From positions 62,001 through 126,000 of the forward strand of contig JAHBSJ010000003.1 of assembly GCA_019639155.1 (NCBI GenBank): a stretch of 64,000 bases of DNA. The letters are read 5' to 3'. Below, piece by piece: positions 24,412 through 33,226 of this stretch (positions within the stretch are counted from its first letter, which is position 1; each line of letters starts with the position of its first letter). The position numbers were made by a program, and so were the translations under genes. The notes under the pieces were generated by a model. It searched no databases, had not been told where the DNA came from, and saw only the letters and a list, made by a program, of their open reading frames with translations. Source of the DNA: Acidobacteriota bacterium. Lineage in GTDB: Bacteria; Acidobacteriota; Blastocatellia; Pyrinomonadales; Pyrinomonadaceae.

Positions 24412-24944
24412 TGTCCTGCGGCGGAAAGCTGCTGCGAACCGTTCGGCAGCGACCTGCTGCAAGCGCGGTCAACCAGGCTGACGACCTCGGTTTCGACCGC
24501 GTCGGGTTTCTTGGCATGGATATTCGCTATCTCTGTGACGACCAGGACCTTGGCGCGTTCGAGCATATTCTGCTCGCGGAATGACAGCGATTTTTCGCGG
24601 CTGAGCAGAGCGAGCTTCTTGAATACGTCGGCCGCTGCAAAGACATCGCCGGACTGCAGCTTGCCCGTGAATTCGCGAATTCGCACCTTCCAGTCGCGGC
24701 TTGCGGGTTCTATGCTGTCCGCAAGCGCGCCCATCAGGCGTTTGCATTGCGAGCGGTTTATCAGCGGCCGCAGGCCCACGCTATCGACATTGTCGGCGGG
24801 AATGAAGATGAGCGAGTCGTCCTTGAGCACACGCAGCGCAAAAACACTGCATTCGCAGCCGCCGACCTCGCGAAGCTCTTTCCGCTCAACAAGGCAAACG
24901 CCCTGATTCGGGTATGCGACCTTTTGTCCGATGGTTAGCTGCAT
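24408..24944 (-). CDS. CarD/CdnL family RNA-polymerase-binding regulator
   Basis: A 178-residue protein. Residues 1-60 are the RNAP-interacting Tudor-like domain ([15 protein letters not shown], then [19 protein letters not shown]). Residues 75-160 are the helical DNA-contact domain ([19 protein letters not shown] and [14 protein letters not shown]). CarD proteins stabilise open promoter complexes at rRNA and housekeeping promoters. The length fits the family. It is transcribed alone. Confidence 0.95.
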   Translation of the reverse strand: MQLTIGQKVAYPNQGVCLVERKELREVGGCECSVFALRVLKDDSLIFIPADNVDSVGLRPLINRSQCKRLMGALADSIEPASRDWKVRIREFTGKLQSGDVFAAADVFKKLALLSREKSLSFREQNMLERAKVLVVTEIANIHAKKPDAVETEVVSLVDRACSRSLPNGSQQLSAAGH

Positions 24945-25087
24945 CGCTTTTTCATCCGCCCACGTGGCGCCGACGTGGAAGCTGCCAACCCGTTGCGGGC
25001 GGCGCCGAATTCAAACCAAGATCTCAACGAGCTGATCTGTAGGAATGTAAACAGTATAGCGCACTTATTCGCGGTTGGGGAAGAAAA

Positions 25088-25155
25088 AAAGGAGACAGGG
25101 AGACGCGGAGACGAGGAGATGTCTTGCTCTGCGATCCCGGCGGCCTCTGCGTTAC
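25088..25155. repeat. Possible degenerate periodic inverted repeat
   Basis: The left side is a purine-rich series of GGAGAC-type units with a period of about 8-9 nt (25090-25118). The right side has CGGCGGCCTCTGCG, echoing the CTCTGCGG periodic motif of the 40 and 50 kb arrays. Pairing is weak, so the assignment is tentative. It sits between carD and the histidine kinase gene. Confidence 0.35.
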
Positions 25156-25163
25156 AGGAACTT

Positions 25164-26234
25164 CTAAGCCGGGAGTTCTATCGAGAACGTCGAGCCGTGG
25201 CCGAGTTTTGACGCGAGCGTTACTTCGCCGCCATGCAGCCTTGCCAGGTGTTTTACGATGGAAAGCCCAAGTCCCGTCCCGCCGACGTCGCTCGTGCGCG
25301 CACGGTCCGCGCGGTAAAAGCGTTCGAATATGCGTTGTGCGTGTTCGGGCAGCACGCCTTCGCCCGTATCGCTGACGGATATTATGTCGCGGCCGTTCTC
25401 AATGCGGTGAGACACGGTAACGGTGCCGCCTTCGCGGTTGAATTTGATGGCGTTGTCGATCAGGTTGACGAGCATCTGCTCGAGCCTGATCGGATCCGCA
25501 AAAACCGAAACGTCTGATGAAACCTCGTTCTTCAGTTTGACCTTCCTTTCGGCGGCCCGATTTGCGAGCGAATTCATCACATCCTGCGCCTCGATGGCCA
25601 ATTTCACCTCGCGGATGTCCATCGTCACGTTGCCCGATTCGATCATCGAAAGCTCCGAGATATCCGAGATCAGGCTGCGCATACGCTCGGCGTTGCGGCG
25701 GATCACGCTGAGGAAACGCGTGCAGTTCTCGCGATCCTCGATGCCGCCGTTCTCAAGCGTTTCGACGAATGCGAGGATCGACGTCAGCGGCGTGCGCAGC
25801 TCGTGCGAGATGTTCGACAGGAATTCCTGACGGATCGTCTCCAGACGGTCGATCTGCGTCGTTTCGTAGAAAAATCCTATGGCGCATGCGTGGCCGTTTA
25901 TGTCGATGGGGGCGATGTGGATATCGAAATTCCGCTTTTCCATCGCCGCAAGTTCCAGACGCACATCGCTCGAAACCTGCGTCGTTATCGCTTTCCTAAA
26001 AGCTTCGTGCAGGTCCGGGTCGCGTATCACCTCGCTCAAACGTCGGTTCTCAAGCTCCAGCCCGGCACGTGCGAACGTGACGGCCGCGGGAATGTTGCAG
26101 TGCGAGATGCGCATGTTGCGGTCAACGACGATCACGCATTCGCGGGCCGCGTCAAGCAGCCGCTGAAGTATGATCGGCGTGTCCGCCTGAGCAGCGGTTC
26201 GCGGTGGGAATGATGTTGAGAGCATCTCGTTCAT
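25164..26234 (-). CDS. phoR: PhoR-type sensor histidine kinase
   Basis: A 356-residue kinase with no membrane segment. A PAS domain covers about residues 20-130. The HisKA domain has the phosphoacceptor His144 in SNISHELRTPL. The HATPase_c domain has the N box (NLIDNAIKFN), G1 (VSDTGEGVLP) and G2 (GGTGLGLSIVKHL) motifs. It overlaps the upstream response regulator by 4 nt. The PhoR assignment rests on the partner and domain order. The lack of a transmembrane anchor suggests cytoplasmic sensing. Confidence 0.9.
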   Translation of the reverse strand: MNEMLSTSFPPRTAAQADTPIILQRLLDAARECVIVVDRNMRISHCNIPAAVTFARAGLELENRRLSEVIRDPDLHEAFRKAITTQVSSDVRLELAAMEKRNFDIHIAPIDINGHACAIGFFYETTQIDRLETIRQEFLSNISHELRTPLTSILAFVETLENGGIEDRENCTRFLSVIRRNAERMRSLISDISELSMIESGNVTMDIREVKLAIEAQDVMNSLANRAAERKVKLKNEVSSDVSVFADPIRLEQMLVNLIDNAIKFNREGGTVTVSHRIENGRDIISVSDTGEGVLPEHAQRIFERFYRADRARTSDVGGTGLGLSIVKHLARLHGGEVTLASKLGHGSTFSIELPA

Positions 26235-26917
26235 TTCGTACCGATAAATCTGTATCCGACACCGACGACCGTTTCGATGCAGTTGCCGCAGTCGCCGAGC
26301 TTTTGCCGCAAACGGCGAATGTGGACGTCCAGCGTTCGCGTGTCGCCGAAGTAGCTGTATCCCCAGACGTTGTCCAGCAGCTGCTGACGCGACGCGACGC
26401 GGCCGGAATTCTGTATCAGATGTTCTAACAATGCGAATTCCTTACGCGTCAGTTTTACGCCTTCGCCGGTGCAAGTCACACGCATATCCGCAAAATCGAT
26501 ATGCATCATGCCGTCGTCGTATGTCGGCGATGTCTCGCTCTCCGACCGCCGCAGAACGGCACGCACGCGTGCTATCACCTCTTTGATCGAGAAAGGCTTT
26601 ACAACGTAATCGTCCGCACCCGATTCCAGCCCGAGTATCTTGTCACCCTCCGCCGCTTTCGCCGTGATCATGATGATCGGCGTTCTTTCCGTCTGCGATT
26701 CGCGGCGCAGCCGGCGGCAAAGCTCCATTCCCGTCATTCCGGGCAGCATCAGATCGAGCAAAACAAGAGCCGGCGGCTGCTTTTCGTCCAAGGCGAGGCG
26801 TAGCCCTTTCTCGCCCGATTCGGCAATGACGGGGCGAAAACCTTCGCGTCTGAGGTTGTAATGCAAACTTTCGGCGATGTCTGCATCGTCCTCAACGATC
26901 AGAATGGTCTGCTGCAT
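26231..26917 (-). CDS. phoB: PhoB/OmpR-family response regulator
   Basis: A 228-residue protein. The receiver domain has the phospho-acceptor Asp55 (LVLLDLMLPGMTG), acidic Asp10/Asp11 and Lys in ITAKAAEGDK. The C-terminal winged helix holds KLTRKEFALLEHL and TLDVHIRRLRQKLGD. The order regulator then kinase with a 4-nt overlap is the usual phoB-phoR arrangement. Whether phosphate is the signal cannot be told from the sequence; no clear Pho box was seen upstream. Confidence 0.92.
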   Translation of the reverse strand: MQQTILIVEDDADIAESLHYNLRREGFRPVIAESGEKGLRLALDEKQPPALVLLDLMLPGMTGMELCRRLRRESQTERTPIIMITAKAAEGDKILGLESGADDYVVKPFSIKEVIARVRAVLRRSESETSPTYDDGMMHIDFADMRVTCTGEGVKLTRKEFALLEHLIQNSGRVASRQQLLDNVWGYSYFGDTRTLDVHIRRLRQKLGDCGNCIETVVGVGYRFIGTK

Positions 26918-27029
26918 ATATTTTTAACTTTTTCTAAAACCTTAGCCCTCGTAGGCTAAAGATTATGTCGCAGCACTTACTTGAATATTAACGGAATGTT
27001 ACAAGGAGGTTAAATCTTAATACTTTGGT

Positions 27030-27497
27030 TCAGGAAAGAGATGTGCGCGAATGGAGTATCTCGCGAAATTCCGCCGCCGCCTGTTCCGGTCCGAGCCCGA
27101 TGAACGCGGCGGACGGCCGAATGGCATCGCCGAGCGGGCCGGAGATATTCACGCCCGTATCGGCGACGAGCTTGTACATGTCTGAAGTTTCGTAATCCTG
27201 TACGTGAATATCACGCAGCCTTGCCGCCAGCACGGCCGGAGCTTCGTCGTTTTTCGCCGCTGCCCAGACAAGGTGATGCGGCGTTACGACGATAGATGTG
27301 ACCACCGTTTCCGTGCTCGAACGAAAAAAGCCCTTCTTTTCTTTGGTCGAAACGGTCTCGAAACAGTGTTCGGCGGCTGCCTCAACATCATCAAGTCCGT
27401 GTTTTTCTGCGTATTTCCTGATCGCGGTCGCGGCATCTCCCGTAAATTCCGCAAACCCGCAGCGGCGTGTTGTTCTGGTGTAGTCGGACATATTCAT
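27030..27497 (-). CDS. Conserved hypothetical protein
   Basis: About 155 residues and soluble, with the segment TVVTSIVVTPHHLVWAAAK suggesting a small beta-rich domain like a bacterial PH or GRAM fold. The C terminus is helical (GLGPEQAAAEFREIL). ATG 27497 is chosen over upstream in-frame codons because the upstream part overlaps the remnant of a TPR gene; a second ATG two codons later is equally possible. The function is unknown. Confidence 0.6.
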   Translation of the reverse strand: MNMSDYTRTTRRCGFAEFTGDAATAIRKYAEKHGLDDVEAAAEHCFETVSTKEKKGFFRSSTETVVTSIVVTPHHLVWAAAKNDEAPAVLAARLRDIHVQDYETSDMYKLVADTGVNISGPLGDAIRPSAAFIGLGPEQAAAEFREILHSRTSLS

Positions 27498-27571
27498 TTC
27501 AGTTCGCCAATTTGGGCGGGTCACCCCGTCACCTTAGTGCCATTCGCTCGTCCGGATGCAGGGCATCGTTT

Positions 27572-27645
27572 CATAGTCTACTCCGGGATCCCGACTCGTC
27601 TGACCAATTCCTTAGATCGCGGGTCGTCTCGCAACTCAGTCCATT
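27572..27645 (-). pseudogene. Scar of a further TPR/zinc-ribbon paralogue
   Basis: Just beyond the stop of the gene at 27636-29402, another frame reads LRDDPRSKELVRRVGIPE and stop. This is the same C-terminal tail as in the three TPR paralogues (DDPRFAALLKRMGLPE). The stop is followed after 3 nt by an ATG and MKRCP, the common N terminus of the same family, which then degenerates. This is the junction expected if a fourth and fifth copy were lost by recombination between paralogues. Confidence 0.6.
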
Positions 27646-29402
27646 TTAGCCTGCTCAACTTTTCGCACCAGATCGTCAAATCGCGGATCGTCTCGCAGAC
27701 CGTCCCAGGTGGAATTCACTTTGAGTGTCGGCACCCGCGACGAACGTTCAGCGATCTCTTTTTCCATATAGGCAAACGCTTTGTCCTTTTCGCCTAGGGC
27801 GGCGTAGGCGATAGCAAGAGCCGAATTCGATACATAGCGTCGGACTGATTCCTCCTGCAATTCGCCGAGCAGTTTAGCTGCCTCGCCGCGCTCACCCACT
27901 TTCACCAGCGAAATGATGAGCATGGCTTTAATGAACGAAGTTTCATTTAACGACAGAGCTTTTCTATATGCCGCCACAGCTTCCGCGTATTGCCCGTTGG
28001 CGTGATATGCCCGCCCAAGGTACCAATGGCCGACCGAGAAGTTCTCGTCGAGCGCGATAACCTTCTTGATCTGTGCGATCGCTTCGTCGTATCGTCTGGC
28101 ATTTGTCAGGACGTTGCCCAGATCAGCTCCGATGATCAGCGAGAACGGGTCAAGCTCTTCGGCACGTTTGCCGGCGGCAATTGCTTCGTCAAATCTGCCC
28201 ATTATGCTCAGGCATTCGATCGCAAATTGCTGATGCGCCGTCGCGTAATTCGGGTCGAGTTCGATGGCACGGCGAAATTCCTTTTCGGCGGCAGGCGGGT
28301 TCCAAGCAAAGAGAGAATAGTAAATACCGAGAGCAACGTGCGTTTGCGCCAACGAATCATCGAGCTCGATCGCCCGCAGAGCCGCAGCCTTCGCCTTTGG
28401 CATCGCTTCGAGCGGCGATGCGACACTGTAATTCGGAAACAGCACGTAGCTTTCCGCCAAACCCGAATAGGCAAGCGCGAATTTCGGGTCTTTTTCGATC
28501 GCCCGGTTGAAAAACTCGACCGCCTGTTTCAGCGATTCTCTCGTGCGCTTGTTCCAATGGAAACGGCCCTGCAGATAGAGCTGATAGGCTTCGTTGTTGT
28601 CGGTGTATTTCTTCGCGAGTTTTTGCTCGCTTTCGCCCGACAGTTTTAGCTGCAGTTTGCTGACGATCTCGGCTACGATCTCGCGTTGGGTGGTCAGCAA
28701 TTCCGAAAGTTTCCGTTCATACTGCTCGCCCCACAGCGATTTGGCGTTTCGAGCATCAACGAGATTGACGCTGATGGTCAAGTTATCACCGCGTTGCGTG
28801 ATGCGTCCCGTCATCACAGAATCAACACCCAACTCCTTCGCGACGGTCTGCGGATCGGTTTCCTTGCCTTTGTAACGAAAGACGGAACTCGTCGGGCTGA
28901 CCCGCAGATCGGGAATTTGCGAGAGGCGATAGATCACCGATTCCGCCAAACCGTCAGACAAATAATCCGTGTCAGCATCCGAATTCCGATTCTCAAACGG
29001 CATTACCGCGATGGAACTGATATGGGTCGAACCCGATGCCGAAAAATATCGATATCCAAGAAAACCGCCAACGAGAACGAGAACAGCCACAACCAAAGCG
29101 GCCAGCGGCTTCGCCCGCCTGTCAGAACCACCTGCGGCGGTTGTCGGGCTTGTCCGCAACACTGGCACGTCGTCTGTGCCAGAACCGGGTGGTTGAAGAA
29201 CAGCCGTCTTCACGTCTGTCTCGTCTGTAGCTCCAATCAAACCACCCGCTACCGCAGGTGGTGCCGACAAGATCGCCGTCGCCGGTTCATCGCCCAAACC
29301 GGAGCCGCTCGCCGGGCCTTCGAGCAGCGCATTGCCGTCGTCGAGACAATACAGCAAGGTGTCGTCGTAATAATCCCGTCTGCATTCAGGGCAGCGTTTC
29401 AT
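27636..29402 (-). CDS. Zinc-ribbon, TolB/FlgO-like, TPR membrane protein (paralogue 1)
   Basis: A 588-residue protein. The zinc ribbon is CPECRRDYYDDTLLYCLDDG at residues 4-23. A low-complexity linker built largely from palindromic DNA repeats runs to about residue 95, followed by one membrane helix (LAALVVAVLVLVGGFLGY). A TolB N-terminal/FlgO-like domain (SIAVMPFENRN...YLSDGLAESVIYRL) precedes about six TPRs. It starts 4 nt after the PIN toxin gene and belongs to the operon that begins near 35.4 kb. It probably assembles a membrane complex; no enzyme motif is visible. Confidence 0.85.
   Translation of the reverse strand: MKRCPECRRDYYDDTLLYCLDDGNALLEGPASGSGLGDEPATAILSAPPAVAGGLIGATDETDVKTAVLQPPGSGTDDVPVLRTSPTTAAGGSDRRAKPLAALVVAVLVLVGGFLGYRYFSASGSTHISSIAVMPFENRNSDADTDYLSDGLAESVIYRLSQIPDLRVSPTSSVFRYKGKETDPQTVAKELGVDSVMTGRITQRGDNLTISVNLVDARNAKSLWGEQYERKLSELLTTQREIVAEIVSKLQLKLSGESEQKLAKKYTDNNEAYQLYLQGRFHWNKRTRESLKQAVEFFNRAIEKDPKFALAYSGLAESYVLFPNYSVASPLEAMPKAKAAALRAIELDDSLAQTHVALGIYYSLFAWNPPAAEKEFRRAIELDPNYATAHQQFAIECLSIMGRFDEAIAAGKRAEELDPFSLIIGADLGNVLTNARRYDEAIAQIKKVIALDENFSVGHWYLGRAYHANGQYAEAVAAYRKALSLNETSFIKAMLIISLVKVGERGEAAKLLGELQEESVRRYVSNSALAIAYAALGEKDKAFAYMEKEIAERSSRVPTLKVNSTWDGLRDDPRFDDLVRKVEQAKMD
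29121..29262. repeat. Family A palindromes inside the paralogue 1 linker
   Basis: Copies at 29121-29143 (GTCAGAACCACCTGCGGCGG) and 29240-29262 (ACCACCCGCTACCGCAGGTG) lie in opposite orientation. They encode Ser-Pro-Thr-Thr-Ala-Ala-Gly-Gly and PPAVAGG. The whole stretch is nearly identical to 31523-31670 in paralogue 2, far more so than the domains around it. Confidence 0.8.
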
Positions 29403-29406
29403 AATT

Positions 29407-29769
29407 TTACTTGGCGAATGGCACCATTCGGGACTTGAGCATTTTTCGATCCCGGGTCAACAATGGAATGTTTTCAACAACACTGGTCGCCGCGATGATC
29501 TCGTCAGCCGGATCAGAACGAAAATCTAATGCAACGCTCTGCCGGGCTATCTGGACTGATATCGGCAAGACCGTCAGATATCGTAATGCACGGCGAAATG
29601 CGGCGCCGTCCATATCGAGTTCGAGTCGCCCATGTTGAATGAGTTTCGCGAGTTCCCACAAAACGATGTCAGAGATAAACAACCTCTCCCTTTCGATGAG
29701 AATCGCCTCGGCTGATCTCAGTTCGTCGTTGATGGCGGCGACAAGAATGTGCGTATCAAGATTCAGCAT
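29407..29769 (-). CDS. PIN-domain toxin (VapC-like)
   Basis: A 120-residue PIN ribonuclease. Conserved acids are seen in LNLDTHILV (Asp5), DIVLWELAKL (Glu), SDPADEIIAAT (Asp) and LLTRDRKM (Asp). VapC-type enzymes usually cut tRNA or rRNA. It overlaps the antitoxin gene by 14 nt and ends 4 nt before the start of TPR paralogue 1, so the module lies inside the TPR operon. Confidence 0.9.
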   Translation of the reverse strand: MLNLDTHILVAAINDELRSAEAILIERERLFISDIVLWELAKLIQHGRLELDMDGAAFRRALRYLTVLPISVQIARQSVALDFRSDPADEIIAATSVVENIPLLTRDRKMLKSRMVPFAK

Positions 29770-29989
29770 CCCATTTGATCCCGGTTGAGAAAATGTCGCC
29801 GTGTATCTTGATCTGCCCTTTCATCGAGCCAATGAGACCGGCGTTGTCGACCTCACGGATCGGTATTACCTTCGCCACCGGCTTGCCCCGCTTTTCGACA
29901 ACGATGCCCTCGGCGCCGAGCGTATCGAATATCTGCAAACACTTAGCTTTGAATTCGCTCGCGCTTATGGTTTTTATTTTCTGTTTCAT
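29756..29989 (-). CDS. Phd/YefM-family antitoxin
   Basis: A 77-residue protein with the Phd/YefM N terminus (ISASEFKAKCLQIFDTL) and the EGIVVEKRGKPVAKVIPI strand pair, then a toxin-wrapping tail that includes GQIKIHGDIFSTGIKW. It is the antitoxin of the overlapping PIN toxin, and such complexes normally autoregulate their promoter. It begins 63 nt after the end of TPR paralogue 2. Confidence 0.9.
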   Translation of the reverse strand: MKQKIKTISASEFKAKCLQIFDTLGAEGIVVEKRGKPVAKVIPIREVDNAGLIGSMKGQIKIHGDIFSTGIKWDAES

Positions 29990-30052
29990 GACACCTCGAT
30001 TCTAACAGATGACCAGTCAGATGACCAGTTATTTAGAGCTGTTGCCCAACTT

Positions 30053-31828
30053 CTATTCCGGCAAACCCATTCGTTTCAGCAAGGCCGCGAATCGCGGATC
30101 GTCGCGGAGGTCATCGAATAGCGGATCGACCTTCATTCGTGCCATATCCTGTTTTCTGGTAAAACCTATGTCTAATGCGGCGAAAGCCTTGTCCTTTTCG
30201 CCTAACGCACCATAGATCATTGCGGCCGATTGGGCCGAGAACTCAGGATCCGATCTGTATTTATTGAGTATCGCTTCAGCTTCACTCCGTCGTCCGCTTT
30301 TCGCATAGGCATATCCACGAAAACGAGCCAATAATCGCTGAGAGACCTCGTCTATCGGAGCTGACTCCATAAGCTCGATCGCCTCGGCAAATTTCTGATT
30401 CACAGTGTAAGCGTATGCGAGCCAAAAGCGTCCTGAGATGAAGTTAGGGTCGAGGTCGAATGTCCTCTTGGCTTGGTCGAGCCCCAATTGGCTTTGCCTG
30501 TCAAAGAGATAAGCTCCGCCGAGGTTTGCCTGCATTATCAATGACATGGGCTCCAGGTCCACGGCCATCTTGATCTCTCGAACCGCATCGCCGGTGCGGC
30601 CGACGGACTGTAGGTAGAGCCCGTAAAAGTAATGCGCGCTTGCATTGTTAGGGTCGATCTCGAGTGCCTTCTTTAGCGCCCGCTCAGCTTCCGGCCACTT
30701 CCATTCTAATCGGAAAGCTGTTCCCATCGCCGAATGAGCTTCAGCCAAATTCGGGTCTATCTCGCCGGCCCTGACAGCCGCATTCTTTGCTCTGGAGATC
30801 CCCTCTTCGTAGGAAACAGGAAGGAATGAGTTTCCGATCCCGCTGCTATACGCATAGCTCATACCAACATAGGCCAGGGCAAAGTCGGGGTCGAGTTTTA
30901 TAGCCTGCTCGTAATATTCAATAGCTTTTAGAAGGTCGTCTTTCGATCGTCTGGCCAGGTGATACTGGCCTCTGAGATAGAGCTGATAGGCTTCGTCATT
31001 ATTGGTGTATTTCTTGGCCAGCTTTTGCTCGCTTTCTCCCGACAGCTGCAATTGCAGCTTTTGCGTAATTGTCGTTGCTATCTCACGTTGCGTTGCGAGA
31101 AGATCGGTCATTTTGCGATCGTACTGTTCGGCCCATATCAATTTCTTAGTACGAGAATCGATCAATTGCACACTTATCGAAAGGTCATCGCCGCGTTGTG
31201 ACAACCGGCCCGACATGACCGCATCGACATCAAGCTCCTCAGCTATCCGGGCAACGTCCGTCGCTGACCCCTTGTATCTCATTACCGAGCTCGTCGGGCT
31301 GACCTTCAAATTCGGCAACTGAGCAAGCCGATAAATAAGCGAATCAGCCAATCCATCCGATAGATACTCCGTATCGCCGCTCCCGCTCCGGTTCTCAAAA
31401 GGCAGCACCGCAATAGAATTGATCTGCCCGCCGCCGCTCTGATTGAAATACCGATACCCAAAGAAACCACCGAGCAAGAGGACAACCACAGCCAACGCCG
31501 CGATCAGCGGCTTCGCCCGCCTGTCAGAACCACCTGCGGCGGTTGCCGGGCTTGTCCGCAACACTGGCACGTCGTCTGTGCCAGAACCGGGTGGTTGAAG
31601 GATAGCCGTTTTCACGTCTGTCTCGTCTGTAGCTCCAGTCAAACCACCCGCTACCGCAGGTGGTTCCGACAAGATCGCGGTCTGCGGCTCAACGCCGAAC
31701 TGGCCGCCCGCTGACGCAGGCGGTTCTGACCTGCCGGTTGCCGGGCCGTAGAGCAGCTCTGCTCCGTCATCGAGACAGAACATCATTGAGGCGTCGTATT
31801 CTCTTCCGCATTGCGGGCATCGTTTCAT
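30053..31828 (-). CDS. Zinc-ribbon, TolB/FlgO-like, TPR membrane protein (paralogue 2)
   Basis: A protein of about 591 residues with the same plan as paralogue 1: zinc ribbon CPQCGREYDASMMFCLDDG, repeat-rich linker with EPPASAGG and EPPAVAGG units, one membrane helix, TolB/FlgO-like domain, TPRs and a C-terminal RDDPRFAALLKRMGLPE tail. ATG 31828 overlaps the P1 peptidase stop in an ATGA, which fixes the start and shows coupling. Confidence 0.85.
   Translation of the reverse strand: MKRCPQCGREYDASMMFCLDDGAELLYGPATGRSEPPASAGGQFGVEPQTAILSEPPAVAGGLTGATDETDVKTAILQPPGSGTDDVPVLRTSPATAAGGSDRRAKPLIAALAVVVLLLGGFFGYRYFNQSGGGQINSIAVLPFENRSGSGDTEYLSDGLADSLIYRLAQLPNLKVSPTSSVMRYKGSATDVARIAEELDVDAVMSGRLSQRGDDLSISVQLIDSRTKKLIWAEQYDRKMTDLLATQREIATTITQKLQLQLSGESEQKLAKKYTNNDEAYQLYLRGQYHLARRSKDDLLKAIEYYEQAIKLDPDFALAYVGMSYAYSSGIGNSFLPVSYEEGISRAKNAAVRAGEIDPNLAEAHSAMGTAFRLEWKWPEAERALKKALEIDPNNASAHYFYGLYLQSVGRTGDAVREIKMAVDLEPMSLIMQANLGGAYLFDRQSQLGLDQAKRTFDLDPNFISGRFWLAYAYTVNQKFAEAIELMESAPIDEVSQRLLARFRGYAYAKSGRRSEAEAILNKYRSDPEFSAQSAAMIYGALGEKDKAFAALDIGFTRKQDMARMKVDPLFDDLRDDPRFAALLKRMGLPE
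31523..31730. repeat. Three family A palindromes inside the paralogue 2 linker
   Basis: Copies are at 31523-31545, 31642-31669 and 31704-31730. The last two carry the flanking GGTTCYGAC. They keep the frame and are translated as Ala/Gly/Pro-rich linker. Confidence 0.8.
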
Positions 31829-33219
31829 AGTCTTTTGGGGGCCTTTATTGCCCACGGCCCCGGGTTCAACGTTAGGCCGGTAATTTTGCCGCCATTTTCA
31901 TCAAATCGCAAAACCTCGCGACCCGGCGATTCGACAATGAAGAGTCCGTTCTCAGCCGGTGTGATCGAGTACGTCTTATCCTTGTCGAAATACATCCTGC
32001 CGTTGCCGTCGAATTTGGCAGATAGCGAGTCATTGTCGGTGCTTACGGTGAGTTTTCCGCCGCCGTAGAATTCATAACTGCCCGCAAGTTTTTGCAGGGC
32101 TTCCGGCCGCGGCTTTGTGGTCAGTGGTTTTGGGCGTTCGGGGATGGCAGGTACACTGGCGAGGATCGCGTCCCATGCAACTTCTGAGGCGATCACGCCA
32201 AGGTCCGTCGGGTCGAGCGATGGATTTTCTATCTCATCGGTCGTAACCGCGTAGAGAATGTCCCCATCGCGTGATGTCGCAAACGGCTGGATCGCACGAC
32301 TCATTGATGTGTGAACCTGAGTCGCGAGACGCTGCAGCGACCAGAAGGGTAGTTTTTGGTTCGTAACGACGAGCGTGATGGTGGTGTTTGGCGTCGGCCC
32401 GCCGGTCTCCGCAGACGCTTGTTTGATCGGAGGGAAGTTTTTCAGTCTATCGGCGATAGACTGACAGTTTTGACCGGGATCGTTTCGACCGCATCGGACG
32501 ACCTTACCGCTTCGATCGACGACCGAGCCGAGAGCATTTACGATAGTAAAAACGCCGATCTTTGTCGGCCCGACCGTGCGAAATGCTCCGCCTTGCCCTG
32601 AATGCGGCCACGAGGCGTAATTCTCAGCACCGTCGCCCCGATGAAAATACACGCCCTGCATCGCAAACCGTCCGGCACCGCGTGCTCCGAGCGGAAACCA
32701 ATTTGGTTCCGCACTTCGCACTGCAGCGGCTCCGAGCACGTCATCCGGCGTGATGCGGCTGAACCGCCGCCCGCCGACATCGAAAATGATCGCCCCTACA
32801 ACTCCGGGAATGTAGTCGATCTCTTCGGCACGCATTCGCTTTAGCTCGTTAGCAACGCCTGTTGCCGCAGACAGTCCGTACCACGAACCACCTGAGAACA
32901 CGACCGCCTGCACCATCGACCGTTCGTAGGCGTTTTGCAATATCTCCGCGTTAACCTCGCCCGGAGCACCGCCGCGCATATCGACCGCGCCTTTTACGCC
33001 CTTGGGAAAGTAAAAGACCGTAGTGCCTGTCGGCCCTTCATCGTATTCCGCCACGCCGACAAGCATGTTCGGAAAATCAAATTTAAGACTCGGCCCTTTC
33101 TTGTCCGTCTTCGGGGTCGGCAACATTTGCGCAGGAATGCTCTGCAGGCTTCCAAGGCATCCGGAACCAACAACCAATATGACGAACAGTTTTAGTAAAT
33201 GTCGTGAATCGTTTTCCAT
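31825..33219 (-). CDS. Secreted P1 (DmpA-like) family peptidase/hydrolase
   Basis: A 464-residue protein of the DmpA/P1 self-processing N-terminal nucleophile family. The N terminus has a lipoprotein-like or signal segment (VILVVGSGCLG). The GAPGEVNAE, VVFSGGSWYGLSAATGV and GPTKIGVFTIVNALGSVVDR segments are typical. NTTITLVVTN carries the likely nucleophile Thr, where many members have NTTIGVVATN. A C-terminal 110-residue extension looks like a beta domain. It is coupled by 4-nt overlap to TPR paralogue 2 and starts 7 nt after paralogue 3. Confidence 0.88.
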   Translation of the reverse strand: MENDSRHLLKLFVILVVGSGCLGSLQSIPAQMLPTPKTDKKGPSLKFDFPNMLVGVAEYDEGPTGTTVFYFPKGVKGAVDMRGGAPGEVNAEILQNAYERSMVQAVVFSGGSWYGLSAATGVANELKRMRAEEIDYIPGVVGAIIFDVGGRRFSRITPDDVLGAAAVRSAEPNWFPLGARGAGRFAMQGVYFHRGDGAENYASWPHSGQGGAFRTVGPTKIGVFTIVNALGSVVDRSGKVVRCGRNDPGQNCQSIADRLKNFPPIKQASAETGGPTPNTTITLVVTNQKLPFWSLQRLATQVHTSMSRAIQPFATSRDGDILYAVTTDEIENPSLDPTDLGVIASEVAWDAILASVPAIPERPKPLTTKPRPEALQKLAGSYEFYGGGKLTVSTDNDSLSAKFDGNGRMYFDKDKTYSITPAENGLFIVESPGREVLRFDENGGKITGLTLNPGPWAIKAPKRL

Positions 33220-33226
33220 AAACCCC